Shown: one piece after another, positions 12,278 through 21,400 of the stretch
Layout of the letters: each line of letters starts with the position of its first letter
How positions within the stretch are numbered: the stretch's first letter is position 1
IMG/VR virus record: IMGVR_UViG_3300005253_000620
Span: 1-38,228 of that record
Source: a virus
Reading direction: 5' to 3' (one strand)
Length of the DNA stretch: 38,228 nucleotides
Notes under the pieces: model-generated
Database searches by the model: none
Told to the model about the DNA's origin: nothing
Seen by the model: only the letters and a program-made list of their open reading frames with translations
Program-made: the position numbers and the translations under genes

Positions 12278-12820
12278 TTATGCTGGTGTATCACCTTCTA
12301 TACGAAAGGTTACTGACTCAGCAGCTGCTGCTGATGCTGCTGCTGAGATAATTCGCCTGACCCAAAGTCCAAACCATTCCCCAAAGGCTAAATCCCCTCC
12401 ACCACCAGGAGCCGCCTTCCCCGTTGCTTTAGATGTGGCATCGGACCATCCACCTAGACCAGTCGGTGCTGTGGATTCATTAGCAATTGTTTGGATTGCT
12501 CCAGTTGTTTCACTGACTGCTGGAACTTCAACATCAAAACTAATATCATCTTCAGCATTACCTGTATCTACTTGAATCCAAGCTTTAATAGATGTAAGAG
12601 TTAAAGACCCATGATTGTTCAAGAAACCAACCGCTCTATATTCTGTATCACCCGCACCTGATTCTGCTCCAGACACATCATCGAATAGGTTATTATCTCC
12701 AGCACCAACATTTTCTGATGCTCGATAATTTCCTAAACACGCATCTGGATCAGATTGAGAAGCGTTATGTGATGCCGCTCCAGTGTGTTTATATAGTAAA
12801 TCTCCTGCTACTATAGCCAT
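12278..12820 (-). CDS. Virion structural protein, probable appendage component
   Basis: 180 residues, GGAGGAAAAAAT before the ATG at 12820 and a perfect promoter further upstream. It is a beta-rich, low-charge protein (GSLTLTSIKAWIQVDTG, then DISFDVEVP), with Gly-rich (APGGGGD) and Ala-rich (AAASAAAAES) segments. The layout resembles small phage surface proteins that decorate a tail or fibre. The Ala run is encoded by GCn repeats. No catalytic motif. Its own promoter suggests it is needed in large amounts or at a distinct time. Confidence 0.6.
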   Translation of the reverse strand: MAIVAGDLLYKHTGAASHNASQSDPDACLGNYRASENVGAGDNNLFDDVSGAESGAGDTEYRAVGFLNNHGSLTLTSIKAWIQVDTGNAEDDISFDVEVPAVSETTGAIQTIANESTAPTGLGGWSDATSKATGKAAPGGGGDLAFGEWFGLWVRRIISAAASAAAAESVTFRIEGDTPA

Positions 12821-12840
12821 ATTTTTTCCTCCAAAGACTA

Positions 12841-12874
12841 ATTATATCATATTTTAGTACTTTTGTCAAGTACT
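12841..12874 (-). promoter_or_regulatory. Perfect consensus promoter with operator-like palindrome over the -35
   Basis: Reading leftward: TTGACA (12869-12864), 17 bases, TATAAT (12846-12841) with TG one base ahead. A 19-bp inverted repeat AGTACTT-GACAA-AAGTACT (12874-12856) covers the -35 box. Each arm contains GTAC, the tetramer enriched at the left end. It faces the 12278-12820 gene. Confidence 0.88.
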
Positions 12875-12876
12875 AA

Positions 12877-14709
12877 TTACTCTCCAATGAATACTACAGT
12901 TACATTATAATGTTCAATCGTTACATCATTGTTATTTGTTTCATTTCGGACAAATAAGCTAATTTGAGCATTAATTCCCAAATCTAAAACACATATACTG
13001 CTCATAGCCCTAACATCATTGGCTGTTTGAATTGTCCTCTGTGTTCTTCCTTCTATTTGAGCCATGTTATTTATCATAATTCCTCCATGAACCTCTGGAG
13101 TGTCTGCCGCGTTATCCATTGACATAGCTAATGACCAATCTATTTTATATATTCCTGAGACTAAGACTCTAAGATAATGGTCAGTAAATGCAATATTTTT
13201 AAGTAGTCCGCCAGATATAGTCGGAGTACTAGCATCATCTACTTCAGTTGGATTATTATCAGAAATAGTTACTACAAATGAACTATTTTGGTATGCGTGT
13301 CCATAAGCTTGTATTGTTTCCCCAGAAGGTTCATTTCTCCAAAACCCTGTTTCATCATCATACCGAATTATATCGTCATCTTGTAATCCAGATATTGTAA
13401 TTAAAAATGCTGGAGTATTCTTCCAATCATCATCACCTAAATCATATGCTAATACATCATCATTAGCGAGTCCAGAAAGTGTCGCAAATAATCCTGGTCG
13501 ATTTTTCCACTCACTAATATCATAAGCTATAACATCATCAGTCACTACCCCAGAGAATGTTACATCGGTATGAGTATCACTTCCTAGAGTATGTGGACCT
13601 ACCCCGCTCCCACCGCCGCCCCCAGCGTGACTGTGTAATGTAGTTTCTCCACCATCTGTTAGATCATTATAATCAGCAGATGTGATTGTTATTCCGCTTT
13701 GGAATTTTAGAGACGTATCACTAATATTGATGATACGATTTCCACGCATATCTAGGGTGTCGCCTAAACTTACATGCCCAAGATTAGTATAAATAGCATA
13801 GCCTGAGACATTTCCTACATTTTGGTCTTCTACATACAAACCATAAGTTAGGTCAAAAAATCCATATCCAGGAGCATATTGTCCTGGAGTTTGAGCAAAA
13901 AAAGCAATCCCCGAAGCTACGTCCTTCGATGTTTTCCCAACATCAGCCCGTCCATAAACAGCCATTAGAGCAGCAGTGCCATCATCCCTCGGAATAAGGC
14001 CTGGACTCGAAACTATACCATAAAGACGGGTAATCGAACTTGTAGCGGGAGATAAATCTCCATCTATATCAACAAACCGATCTCGATAATAGGTACTTGC
14101 CTCTATACCTCCTACCTCTAAAAATCCTCGCTTGCCAAAATCATCTCCTACGATTCTTACTTTAAATCCATGAGATCCATTAATAAAATTAGTATAATAG
14201 CCAACCTCGATTCCAGTTGTATTTGGTTGAGAACCATGTCTCCAAAATGTAATAGCACCATCTTCGTGATAATTATATCTGTCATCACGCTGTCTGAGCA
14301 AGGTACCATACCCAATTAGGGCCTCCCCTCCGCCCGCGTCCGTTATTTCAAATTCAGCATCAAAATTCAAAACAGTAGCATCTGAGACAATCTCGACTCC
14401 GTCTTCTCGAATCGAAGATATTCCCCCACTAATGAGGGCTATACTATACCTCATGTGGGCTAAGTTGTCTAATATGGATGGAAGTGCTGGATCATAATAC
14501 CCTGAATAACTATCTTCTGTAGTGTCATAGGCAATCTTACCTTGGGGTAATTGCCCATAAACTCCACCAAGGGGTACTCCTGAACCCCCATCTGCCCCAG
14601 AACTTCCACCCAGATTTAAAGGTGCTGTCCACCACTTATCGGAATTTGACATACCACGCATGGTGTCAAGTAAATTTACGTGATAATCTCTAAGTATCGT
14701 CGGTGGCAT
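12877..14709 (-). CDS. Tail fibre / receptor-binding protein with C1q-like tip
   Basis: 610 residues, TAATG overlap with the upstream gene. The N-terminal 330 residues are strand-rich with shaft-like text (IRVNNISD type turns, TYYRDRFVDIDGDL). A Gly-rich hinge (HSHAGGGGGSG) follows near residue 365. Three units of about 30 residues come next, each with S-G-(L/V)-x-x-D-D-(V/I)-x-x-Y-D and W-(K/R)-N-x-P. The last 145 residues (from about YGHAYQNSSF) resemble a C1q/TNF-like jelly roll, a common trimeric fibre tip. Likely binds the host surface. Identification rests on fold-like patterns and position. Confidence 0.75.
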   Translation of the reverse strand: MPPTILRDYHVNLLDTMRGMSNSDKWWTAPLNLGGSSGADGGSGVPLGGVYGQLPQGKIAYDTTEDSYSGYYDPALPSILDNLAHMRYSIALISGGISSIREDGVEIVSDATVLNFDAEFEITDAGGGEALIGYGTLLRQRDDRYNYHEDGAITFWRHGSQPNTTGIEVGYYTNFINGSHGFKVRIVGDDFGKRGFLEVGGIEASTYYRDRFVDIDGDLSPATSSITRLYGIVSSPGLIPRDDGTAALMAVYGRADVGKTSKDVASGIAFFAQTPGQYAPGYGFFDLTYGLYVEDQNVGNVSGYAIYTNLGHVSLGDTLDMRGNRIINISDTSLKFQSGITITSADYNDLTDGGETTLHSHAGGGGGSGVGPHTLGSDTHTDVTFSGVVTDDVIAYDISEWKNRPGLFATLSGLANDDVLAYDLGDDDWKNTPAFLITISGLQDDDIIRYDDETGFWRNEPSGETIQAYGHAYQNSSFVVTISDNNPTEVDDASTPTISGGLLKNIAFTDHYLRVLVSGIYKIDWSLAMSMDNAADTPEVHGGIMINNMAQIEGRTQRTIQTANDVRAMSSICVLDLGINAQISLFVRNETNNNDVTIEHYNVTVVFIGE

Positions 14710-15446
14710 TAATAAATCCTCAATGTATCCATATCTGTAACAAAGACACCGGATGTTTCTATAAACGAAAGATTCGCTTTCTCATATGTAGGTGATGGCA
14801 TCATTCCGAGTTCTGTGTCTAAAATCAGTAATCCGCTCACTGTAGTAGAAACTAAGATTCTTCCAAAATCATCCTTATCAACAAATAACATTTCTACTGC
14901 ATCTTGTATCCAGCCCTCTCCTGTAGAATGTCTAATCCAACTAGATTCACCCTCTGCTGGGTAGAGAGCATGTGCTACGTATGGACTTCTTTCAGCATCA
15001 AATCTTACTGTCAATGATCCAAACTCAAACCCATCGTTTGCAGAATAATGTCTTAGCATCCCTGAGAATGTTGATGCAGGATCAAATGGGTAATCTCCTG
15101 AATAATCTTTTACTTCTCCAACCACTACTCCACTATATGTTTCTCTATTCCAGCGAGATATATTTGTAAAGTCTCCTAAAGCATGTACAGCGTCAACGTG
15201 TCTAACAAACTCTTGTAAAGGACTAATATAATGTCCACCTATTAAATATACATCTTCTATATCTACAAATAAAGTTTCAAATCTATTTGTTTCCTCAATA
15301 GTTTTGATCCCTGATACAGTTACAAAGGGTTTCCACGAACCATCCTCTTCTGACCAGATCATTGATTCCGATAAAGGAATATATTTACCTGAAGCAGTTA
15401 AATCATCTGGATAGTTTCCTAGAAAACCCGCACGATCAAAATACAT
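14709..15446 (-). CDS. Minor tail / baseplate periphery protein
   Basis: 245 residues, AAGGATTATT before the ATG at 15446. Beta-rich with aromatic residues and many short turns (WNRETYSGVVVGEVKDYSGD), and an Asp-box-like S-E-E-D-G-S-W near residue 32. It lies between the hub protein that ends in Asp-boxes and the fibre, so it may continue a propeller-like structure or link the fibre to the baseplate. No catalytic motif seen. Function inferred only from context. Confidence 0.6.
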   Translation of the reverse strand: MYFDRAGFLGNYPDDLTASGKYIPLSESMIWSEEDGSWKPFVTVSGIKTIEETNRFETLFVDIEDVYLIGGHYISPLQEFVRHVDAVHALGDFTNISRWNRETYSGVVVGEVKDYSGDYPFDPASTFSGMLRHYSANDGFEFGSLTVRFDAERSPYVAHALYPAEGESSWIRHSTGEGWIQDAVEMLFVDKDDFGRILVSTTVSGLLILDTELGMMPSPTYEKANLSFIETSGVFVTDMDTLRIY

Positions 15447-15454
15447 AATAATCC

Positions 15455-17050
15455 TTAATCTGGAGGCCCAACAATGAAAACAAGTCCTCTTAATATAACA
15501 TAGGGAGTTCCATCAGGACCACACACTAAATCGCTAGGAATCGAACCATGATTAATCCCAACATAGCCACTAGGAGTTCCTGTGGGCCAACCACCAATAT
15601 CATTATGAAAAACTTTATATGCCCAAAGAATGTTAGATGTCCAAGTATTACCAAAATCTACTGTCTTATAAACTATTGTTCGGGCAATGTCATTTCTGTT
15701 TCCCCAAACACCCAAAATATAGAATGTAGACGGAGATGCTTTATTGGCCTCTAATTTTACAATCTTTACTTCTGACCCTATGACTGAATAACCGTCAAAT
15801 TCTTCTCCGTCCGGAAGCGTATCCATGAACTTCACCCAGGTTCCCTGACTAGAATACCTACGATAAAATCCATCTGCTGTCCAAAGCATGTGATTATCAT
15901 AGTTATTTACAGCTATTCCTGAACACACTAATGCATTTCCAACTAAACCATAACTTGAGGCTGCAAAATTATCTCCTCCATCCCAAGAAACTCCAACGCC
16001 GTCACCGTTAGTGCAGGCGTAAACTGGAGGGGTGGGTAGTTGAATTGAAACTCTATCGCACTTTTCTCCAACAGTTACAGTGGTGTATACTCCCTGTTCA
16101 TCGGCCCTAGAAGAAAGAGTAGTTATTTGTTTAGGACCATAGAATGTATAGTTCAAAGTATCTACATCAATTAGTGCATATTCTCCATAATCTAATGACG
16201 GATAAAACCCCTGTAAAGTGTAGTGTTGGATATCGTCTACCGTATTCATGATATTCAAGACTTTGTTTGCTACAATAAAGGCGTGTGTCTGTTTCTTTAT
16301 CATAGGATTAGCCACTACAACTATCTTATCTACTAGCAATTCAGGAATATTAGAGCTTGCCTTTGCAAATATAATTTCCTCTTCCTCTGTAAATGGATTA
16401 AACTTCATTCCTCCATAAACTTTAACAACGTTCCTTGTTTTTTCTGTCCCTCGCAATCTTTCAGCTACGTTTAGTTCATCCCCAGAATCATCTATTGTAA
16501 TAGTTGGTTGAGATGTGGTAAGTCTAAATGTCTCTAGCCTATCATTCTGAGAACTATATCTAATGAAATATCCCCCAAGTCTTTCCAGATTTAAGATAAC
16601 ATCTAGGGCTGTCTGAAGCCCCATAGGAGTTCCCTCTTCTACAATAGCAGATGAAGTGGCTCCAAAGGTAACTGATAGTCCAGCTTGGGCCGCTATATTC
16701 GCAACCCAATAGTCTACTGTCTCTCCAGCAGCCTCTCTTTGTGCAGGTATAAAGTAATCTGATAGGAGAACACTTTTATCTTGTCCATCTACTAAAATAA
16801 TTGCATCATGAGTTTGGTTTATTTCAATAGAGTATCCTCTGAGAACTGTTCCTAAACTTCCATCCCAGAATTCTTTTATTAAAATATTGTCATAGGGATC
16901 AGGAACTATTGGTATATTTGCCTGTAAAGACAGGGAAAACGTATCCCCAACAGAACAAAGACCAGTTGTTCTCTCATATTCCAAGATATACTCTGATCTT
17001 TCCGTTCCATTTATAAATAGATGTACGAACTTTCCTTCTTGTAATGACAT
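15455..17050 (-). CDS. Baseplate/tail hub protein with C-terminal Asp-box propeller region
   Basis: 531 residues. The first 330 resemble phage tail hub proteins of the gp27/GpD-like fold (FSLSLQANIPIVPDPYDNIL, DGQDKSVLLSDYFIP and LNLERLGGYFIRYSSQNDRL). The last 190 carry Asp-box motifs of sialidase-like propellers: V-S-W-D-G-G-D-N-F (about 352) and T-V-D-F-G-N-T-W (about 466). Hubs connect the tail tube to the fibres; the propeller may bind or cut surface glycans, though no catalytic sialidase residues are evident. ATG overlaps the upstream stop (TAATG). Confidence 0.75.
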   Translation of the reverse strand: MSLQEGKFVHLFINGTERSEYILEYERTTGLCSVGDTFSLSLQANIPIVPDPYDNILIKEFWDGSLGTVLRGYSIEINQTHDAIILVDGQDKSVLLSDYFIPAQREAAGETVDYWVANIAAQAGLSVTFGATSSAIVEEGTPMGLQTALDVILNLERLGGYFIRYSSQNDRLETFRLTTSQPTITIDDSGDELNVAERLRGTEKTRNVVKVYGGMKFNPFTEEEEIIFAKASSNIPELLVDKIVVVANPMIKKQTHAFIVANKVLNIMNTVDDIQHYTLQGFYPSLDYGEYALIDVDTLNYTFYGPKQITTLSSRADEQGVYTTVTVGEKCDRVSIQLPTPPVYACTNGDGVGVSWDGGDNFAASSYGLVGNALVCSGIAVNNYDNHMLWTADGFYRRYSSQGTWVKFMDTLPDGEEFDGYSVIGSEVKIVKLEANKASPSTFYILGVWGNRNDIARTIVYKTVDFGNTWTSNILWAYKVFHNDIGGWPTGTPSGYVGINHGSIPSDLVCGPDGTPYVILRGLVFIVGPPD

Positions 17051-18036
17051 TATTTAGTTAGGGTAATGTTCTGAGTGTACCCTGATCCTTGTCCAAATTG
17101 GTGTTCCACTTGATAAATAAACCACATTCCTGATGTACCTGTAAACGAGTCTGTAACATTAGCGAATAATCTAGGTTTGACGTTCCAATCCCCAATTATT
17201 TCTACTGTAAGAGATTCAGTAAGTCTGTTATAAAGGGCCAGATTGTAATTTGCCGCTGAACTTGTCAATGACGTTGTATCTAGTAAGGGAGTTGCTATAA
17301 CTGCTGTTTTATAAAATCCAGCGGGTAAATAAGGACTAACTGCCGAAGCTGTAGACGATAAATTATTCTTTCCATAAACAACTACTCTATTTCTAAGTTT
17401 TCTGACAGACTTAATGTGTGATATAGACTTAATATCCTCATACCCAGAAGCCGTTGTCCATGTAAAACTTGCTGAGTCTCCTCCCATATCATATGGCTTT
17501 CTATCCACATAATTTACAACTCCAGACCTGTCAGCGTATAAATGCCAAGCTAACATCCCAGCGAAGTCACTTAGCAGTTGCCAAGTATTTACTAGATTTA
17601 TTTCCACTGGACCGTTTGTTCCCCAGATAAATTCTAGTGGGATATCACTAAAATAACTAGTAATTGAAGCTAGATTTAAAATTGCCTCTACAAAGTCTTC
17701 TGATTTAATATTAGAGTATTGTAAGGGACTTCCAGGATCATCTACAGCTATAAAGTATTCTGTTGCTTTAAACAATTCATCATGACAAGTTATAAGACAC
17801 TCTGCTTCGGGAAGGCCCCTTTCGATGTTAGATACATATCCGGTAAATACCTTTCCAAAATCTCCTTCATATCCTAAATCAAATGTAATATCATCACCAA
17901 TACCTAAAGTTGTGTCATAACAAGTAATAAGTGCTTGACTCATGGCCGCATTGTAAGCCTCAGTCAATCTTACTGTCAAGAGTTGTGTGACATTAGGTAC
18001 AGTGTGATAGAGGGTTTGTATTTCTGGACGGGGCAT
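17050..18036 (-). CDS. Baseplate hub protein (gp27/GpD-like)
   Basis: 328 residues, TAATG coupling on both sides. Strand-rich N-terminus with GYEGDFGKVFTGYVSNIER, a phrase typical of hub domains (offset, then F-x-G-x-V). A helical insertion follows (FVEAILNLASI, NTWQLLSDFAGMLAWHLYAD), then Y-V-D-R and a C-terminal barrel segment (GMWFIYQVEHQF). It shares this domain type with the next gene, so the tail tip is built from two related hub proteins. Sits under the distal end of the tube. Confidence 0.75.
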   Translation of the reverse strand: MPRPEIQTLYHTVPNVTQLLTVRLTEAYNAAMSQALITCYDTTLGIGDDITFDLGYEGDFGKVFTGYVSNIERGLPEAECLITCHDELFKATEYFIAVDDPGSPLQYSNIKSEDFVEAILNLASITSYFSDIPLEFIWGTNGPVEINLVNTWQLLSDFAGMLAWHLYADRSGVVNYVDRKPYDMGGDSASFTWTTASGYEDIKSISHIKSVRKLRNRVVVYGKNNLSSTASAVSPYLPAGFYKTAVIATPLLDTTSLTSSAANYNLALYNRLTESLTVEIIGDWNVKPRLFANVTDSFTGTSGMWFIYQVEHQFGQGSGYTQNITLTK

Positions 18037-18407
18037 TATCGCCTCAGTAAGACTGTAACTGCATATAAAGGAGCGGTTTCGGGTTGGGTTCGATCAACTG
18101 TTTGACAAGTAGTGTTCAACCTATCATAATCAAATTTTTTGAAAAAGACATTTATTCCAGAAGGAGCGATCCCATTTTCATCTGTTATTAATACTACAAC
18201 ATTACCCGCAGCGTCTCTCAATGTGTTCATATGTGTTTTTCCAACAACGTGTCCAGCCAGTGTTATTTCATCATCTGGTGTGTATATTTTATGCCAATAA
18301 GAATTTGATGAATTAATGGGGTTATGTTCCACAACATGTGGATTTACTCCCTCCTTATCTGTATCTACATAAAAGTCCCCACCATCTAGTGTCCAAATTG
18401 AAGCCAT
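18036..18407 (-). CDS. Small tail-tip protein between tape measure and hub
   Basis: 123 residues, GAGGTAAAA ahead of the ATG at 18407. Beta-rich (EITLAGHVVGKTH, then NVVVLITDENGIAPSGINVFFKKF) with L-T-V-type final strands (PLYAVTVLLRR). Similar in size and position to distal-tail or adaptor proteins that cap the tube below the tape measure. No signature beyond context. Probably structural. Confidence 0.6.
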   Translation of the reverse strand: MASIWTLDGGDFYVDTDKEGVNPHVVEHNPINSSNSYWHKIYTPDDEITLAGHVVGKTHMNTLRDAAGNVVVLITDENGIAPSGINVFFKKFDYDRLNTTCQTVDRTQPETAPLYAVTVLLRR

Positions 18408-18420
18408 TTTTACCTCTTAT

Positions 18421-21400
18421 TTATTTTGTAATTTGATGATAACTACCTGCACCAACTCTTGCCACAGTTTGAATAAGATCACGTTCTAAGAATTTTCTTA
18501 CTTCCCGCTGAATAATGTCGCCTCGAATGTAGATAGGAATATCAATCTCTATATCATTGGTAATAGATACATTGATACTCTCAGGCAGTAGTTGTTGCAT
18601 TGCATCTCCAGCAGCTTGTTCTGTTGTTCTCGGCAACTCACCAGTACCCCCTTCACCTTGTCCCATCTTGGCCGCTACCCACCTTTCCATATCTCTGAAA
18701 GCGTTTAAGCCCATCAATTTACTTGCTTCAAGAAGGTCTGAAAACTCTCTTGGTAACTCTTGTTCAAGCTCTTGTTGAACCTCTGGTATTGTTGCACCAC
18801 CCCCACCACTTCCCAAATTCATAGCTGCTGTGAATGGAATCCACGCAGACATTCCTTCAGGGATATTGAAAATACCCTCCAATTGATCTTCATTCACCTT
18901 AATTAAGTCTCGGAGAGCTAATTGAATAGCTAAGTTGTCCCCATGCAGAGTGTCAGTCACAAAATCACTAAATATAACGCCTAGAGTTTCTGGTTCTAAC
19001 TCAAAACCAGGGATGGTCAATAGTATCCGTTCAAACTCTTTAATTTTAGCTCTTAAGGCTGGTGCCTCTGCGGAAGATATGTCAGGAGTTAAAACTTGCA
19101 TTTGAGAATCGGCTTTTGCTCCCAACCCCTCCTCACGAATCAAATTCTGCAAAATATCAAGAGGAACATCTTGGTCTATAGGTACAAGCTCGCCTTCAAT
19201 ATCAAACATAACTTGACGGTAGGTCGATCTAACTTTTTCTCTTTGAGTTTCATCTAAACCTAGTGCATCCATAATCTCTTCAGACTTCTCAAATGCTCTA
19301 GCTATAAGTGCATCCATTTGACTTTCAAATTCAGAGGAAACTTCTAATATGTCTGGCATTTCAAAATCGGCCCATATAAGTCCCTTTTGAGAGACATCTA
19401 TTGCAAGACCTAGTTCTTCCCGAAGTTTCCTTAAATCTACTAGAAGTGGTCCTAGTTTTCTATCTTCAGGCCCTAATCCAGCATCTTCCAGTTTTTCTAT
19501 CTCTCCTTGAACTCGAAGAATATCACCTGCTATTCGATTAAACTCGGTAGAAACTTCTTGTCCTCCTACTAACATAAGCAGAGTTAACTCCTCTACTGAG
19601 CCTACAATATTCTCTATACCACCCACAGCCTGATCGCTATCTTCTAAAGCCGCGTAAACAGCACTAACTTGATTTTGTAGTGTAGGCAAATCCGCGGCTA
19701 AATCTTTTATTTCTTTTAGTCCAACTCCACCCTCGCCTCTAATAGCTTGTTGCCTTAGATGTGCTAATCTTTCCTCTCCAACAGCTCTTACACTTGGAGC
19801 TATTGCAGTTTGAACACCTTTTAATCTTTCAAAAGTACGAGTACCTTCAAGAGCAGTCTCTAAATCAAGTTTCTTAGCTTCTTCTAAAATGGCAGCATTC
19901 AATTCCTCAAAGGCTTTTCTTACTTCCTCTCTGGTCATTTGAGCACCAGCCAGCCACCCAGACAAATCCATAAATGATTCAATATCTGCCCCAAATATCT
20001 TTTCTGCATCTTCTGGGTCTAATATTCCAGCTAAAAGTTCTCCAATTAAAAGGGTATATTGTTTTTTGAGTTCTTCTTCTGATAGTAATTGTCCTTCTTT
20101 TAATCTACCTCGTTCTACTAAAAGTTCTTGGATAGGTTCTGTCGCCTTTTTCCTTGATATTTCCATCTGTGTCCCTGTAAAGATTGGTGTAAATACTTGA
20201 GCAAGTCCCTTCTCAATAGAAGCTGTTAATCGCTCTCCTAGGACACTTACTCTAGTTCTATCGGGGTCTTCATCATCCTCAGGGATTAGTAGCTCTAGAG
20301 GTTGTCCCAACACCGCGGCTCTAAAAGCTCCTACTATAGTAGATGCCTCAAGTTCAACCGATTCAACCATAGCCATTCCCATAGCTGATCCAATAACTGC
20401 TCCCACTGGACCAGCTATCAAGCTGCCAGCAATCGCTCCTGCTATTGAACCCCCTATCTCTTTCGGTTCCCCACCTGATATAAGTCCACCAAGAAGGCCA
20501 ATACCTGCACCAGCTAAACCCCTACCAGCCGGAGTTCCCCCAAAGAAACCTCCCACAGTCTGTTGACCTCCAAAAGTAGGTGTGTGTTGTTTGCTGGGTA
20601 GAAATGTTTTGTCAATAAAACCCCCAGCGGCTCCTCCAGCAATTCCTATCCCTTGGCGGATTCCTATACCTTGTGGCAATTTTGGGATAAGTTGACCTCC
20701 AATTCCCTTAATAGGCCCAATCCCACCCAAGATTAACCAAGCTGCGGCAAATGCTGTAAGGGCTTTAGTAGCTGGTCCTAGAAAATCTATAAGAGAACGA
20801 ATTCCATCAATAAGACTCGTGAGTAAATCAACACCAGAAGATATTGAATCTAAAAAGCCTCCTCTTTCCCCAATTTCACGAGAAAGTTGAGTAAAGGCAT
20901 TGGATAAATTCACTAAAGCAGATTCTACTGTAGCTAATTTAATTCCGAGAGATTCTTGTGCATCTCCACTAGCGTTTGCACTAACTTCTGCAAGAGTAAG
21001 AACTCGTGCATAGTTCTCAATAAATGCATTGACTTGAGCGCCACGACGAGCACCCCCACCAATGGATTCTGAAATCTTGGCTACATCTCGATCTGAGATG
21101 ATTCCCATTTGTTGTCTTGATACAATTCCTTCTATAACCTCAACGAAAGACAGAAGCTCGCCTCTAGCATCTCTTACTGCTATACCATATTTACCCAAAG
21201 CCCTTTCTGCTTCTACGGTTTGAAATCCTGAAACAAACGCCCTAACAGCATTACCAGATTCGGTAGCGGAGAGCGTCGTTACCTCTGCAACAGCGGCGAT
21301 AATTCCATTTAATTTATCTAGATCAATCCCAACATTTTCTGCTGCTGTAGATGTAATAGCAAAAGATTCTGCTAGTGTAGCTAAACTTACATTGGCTTCT

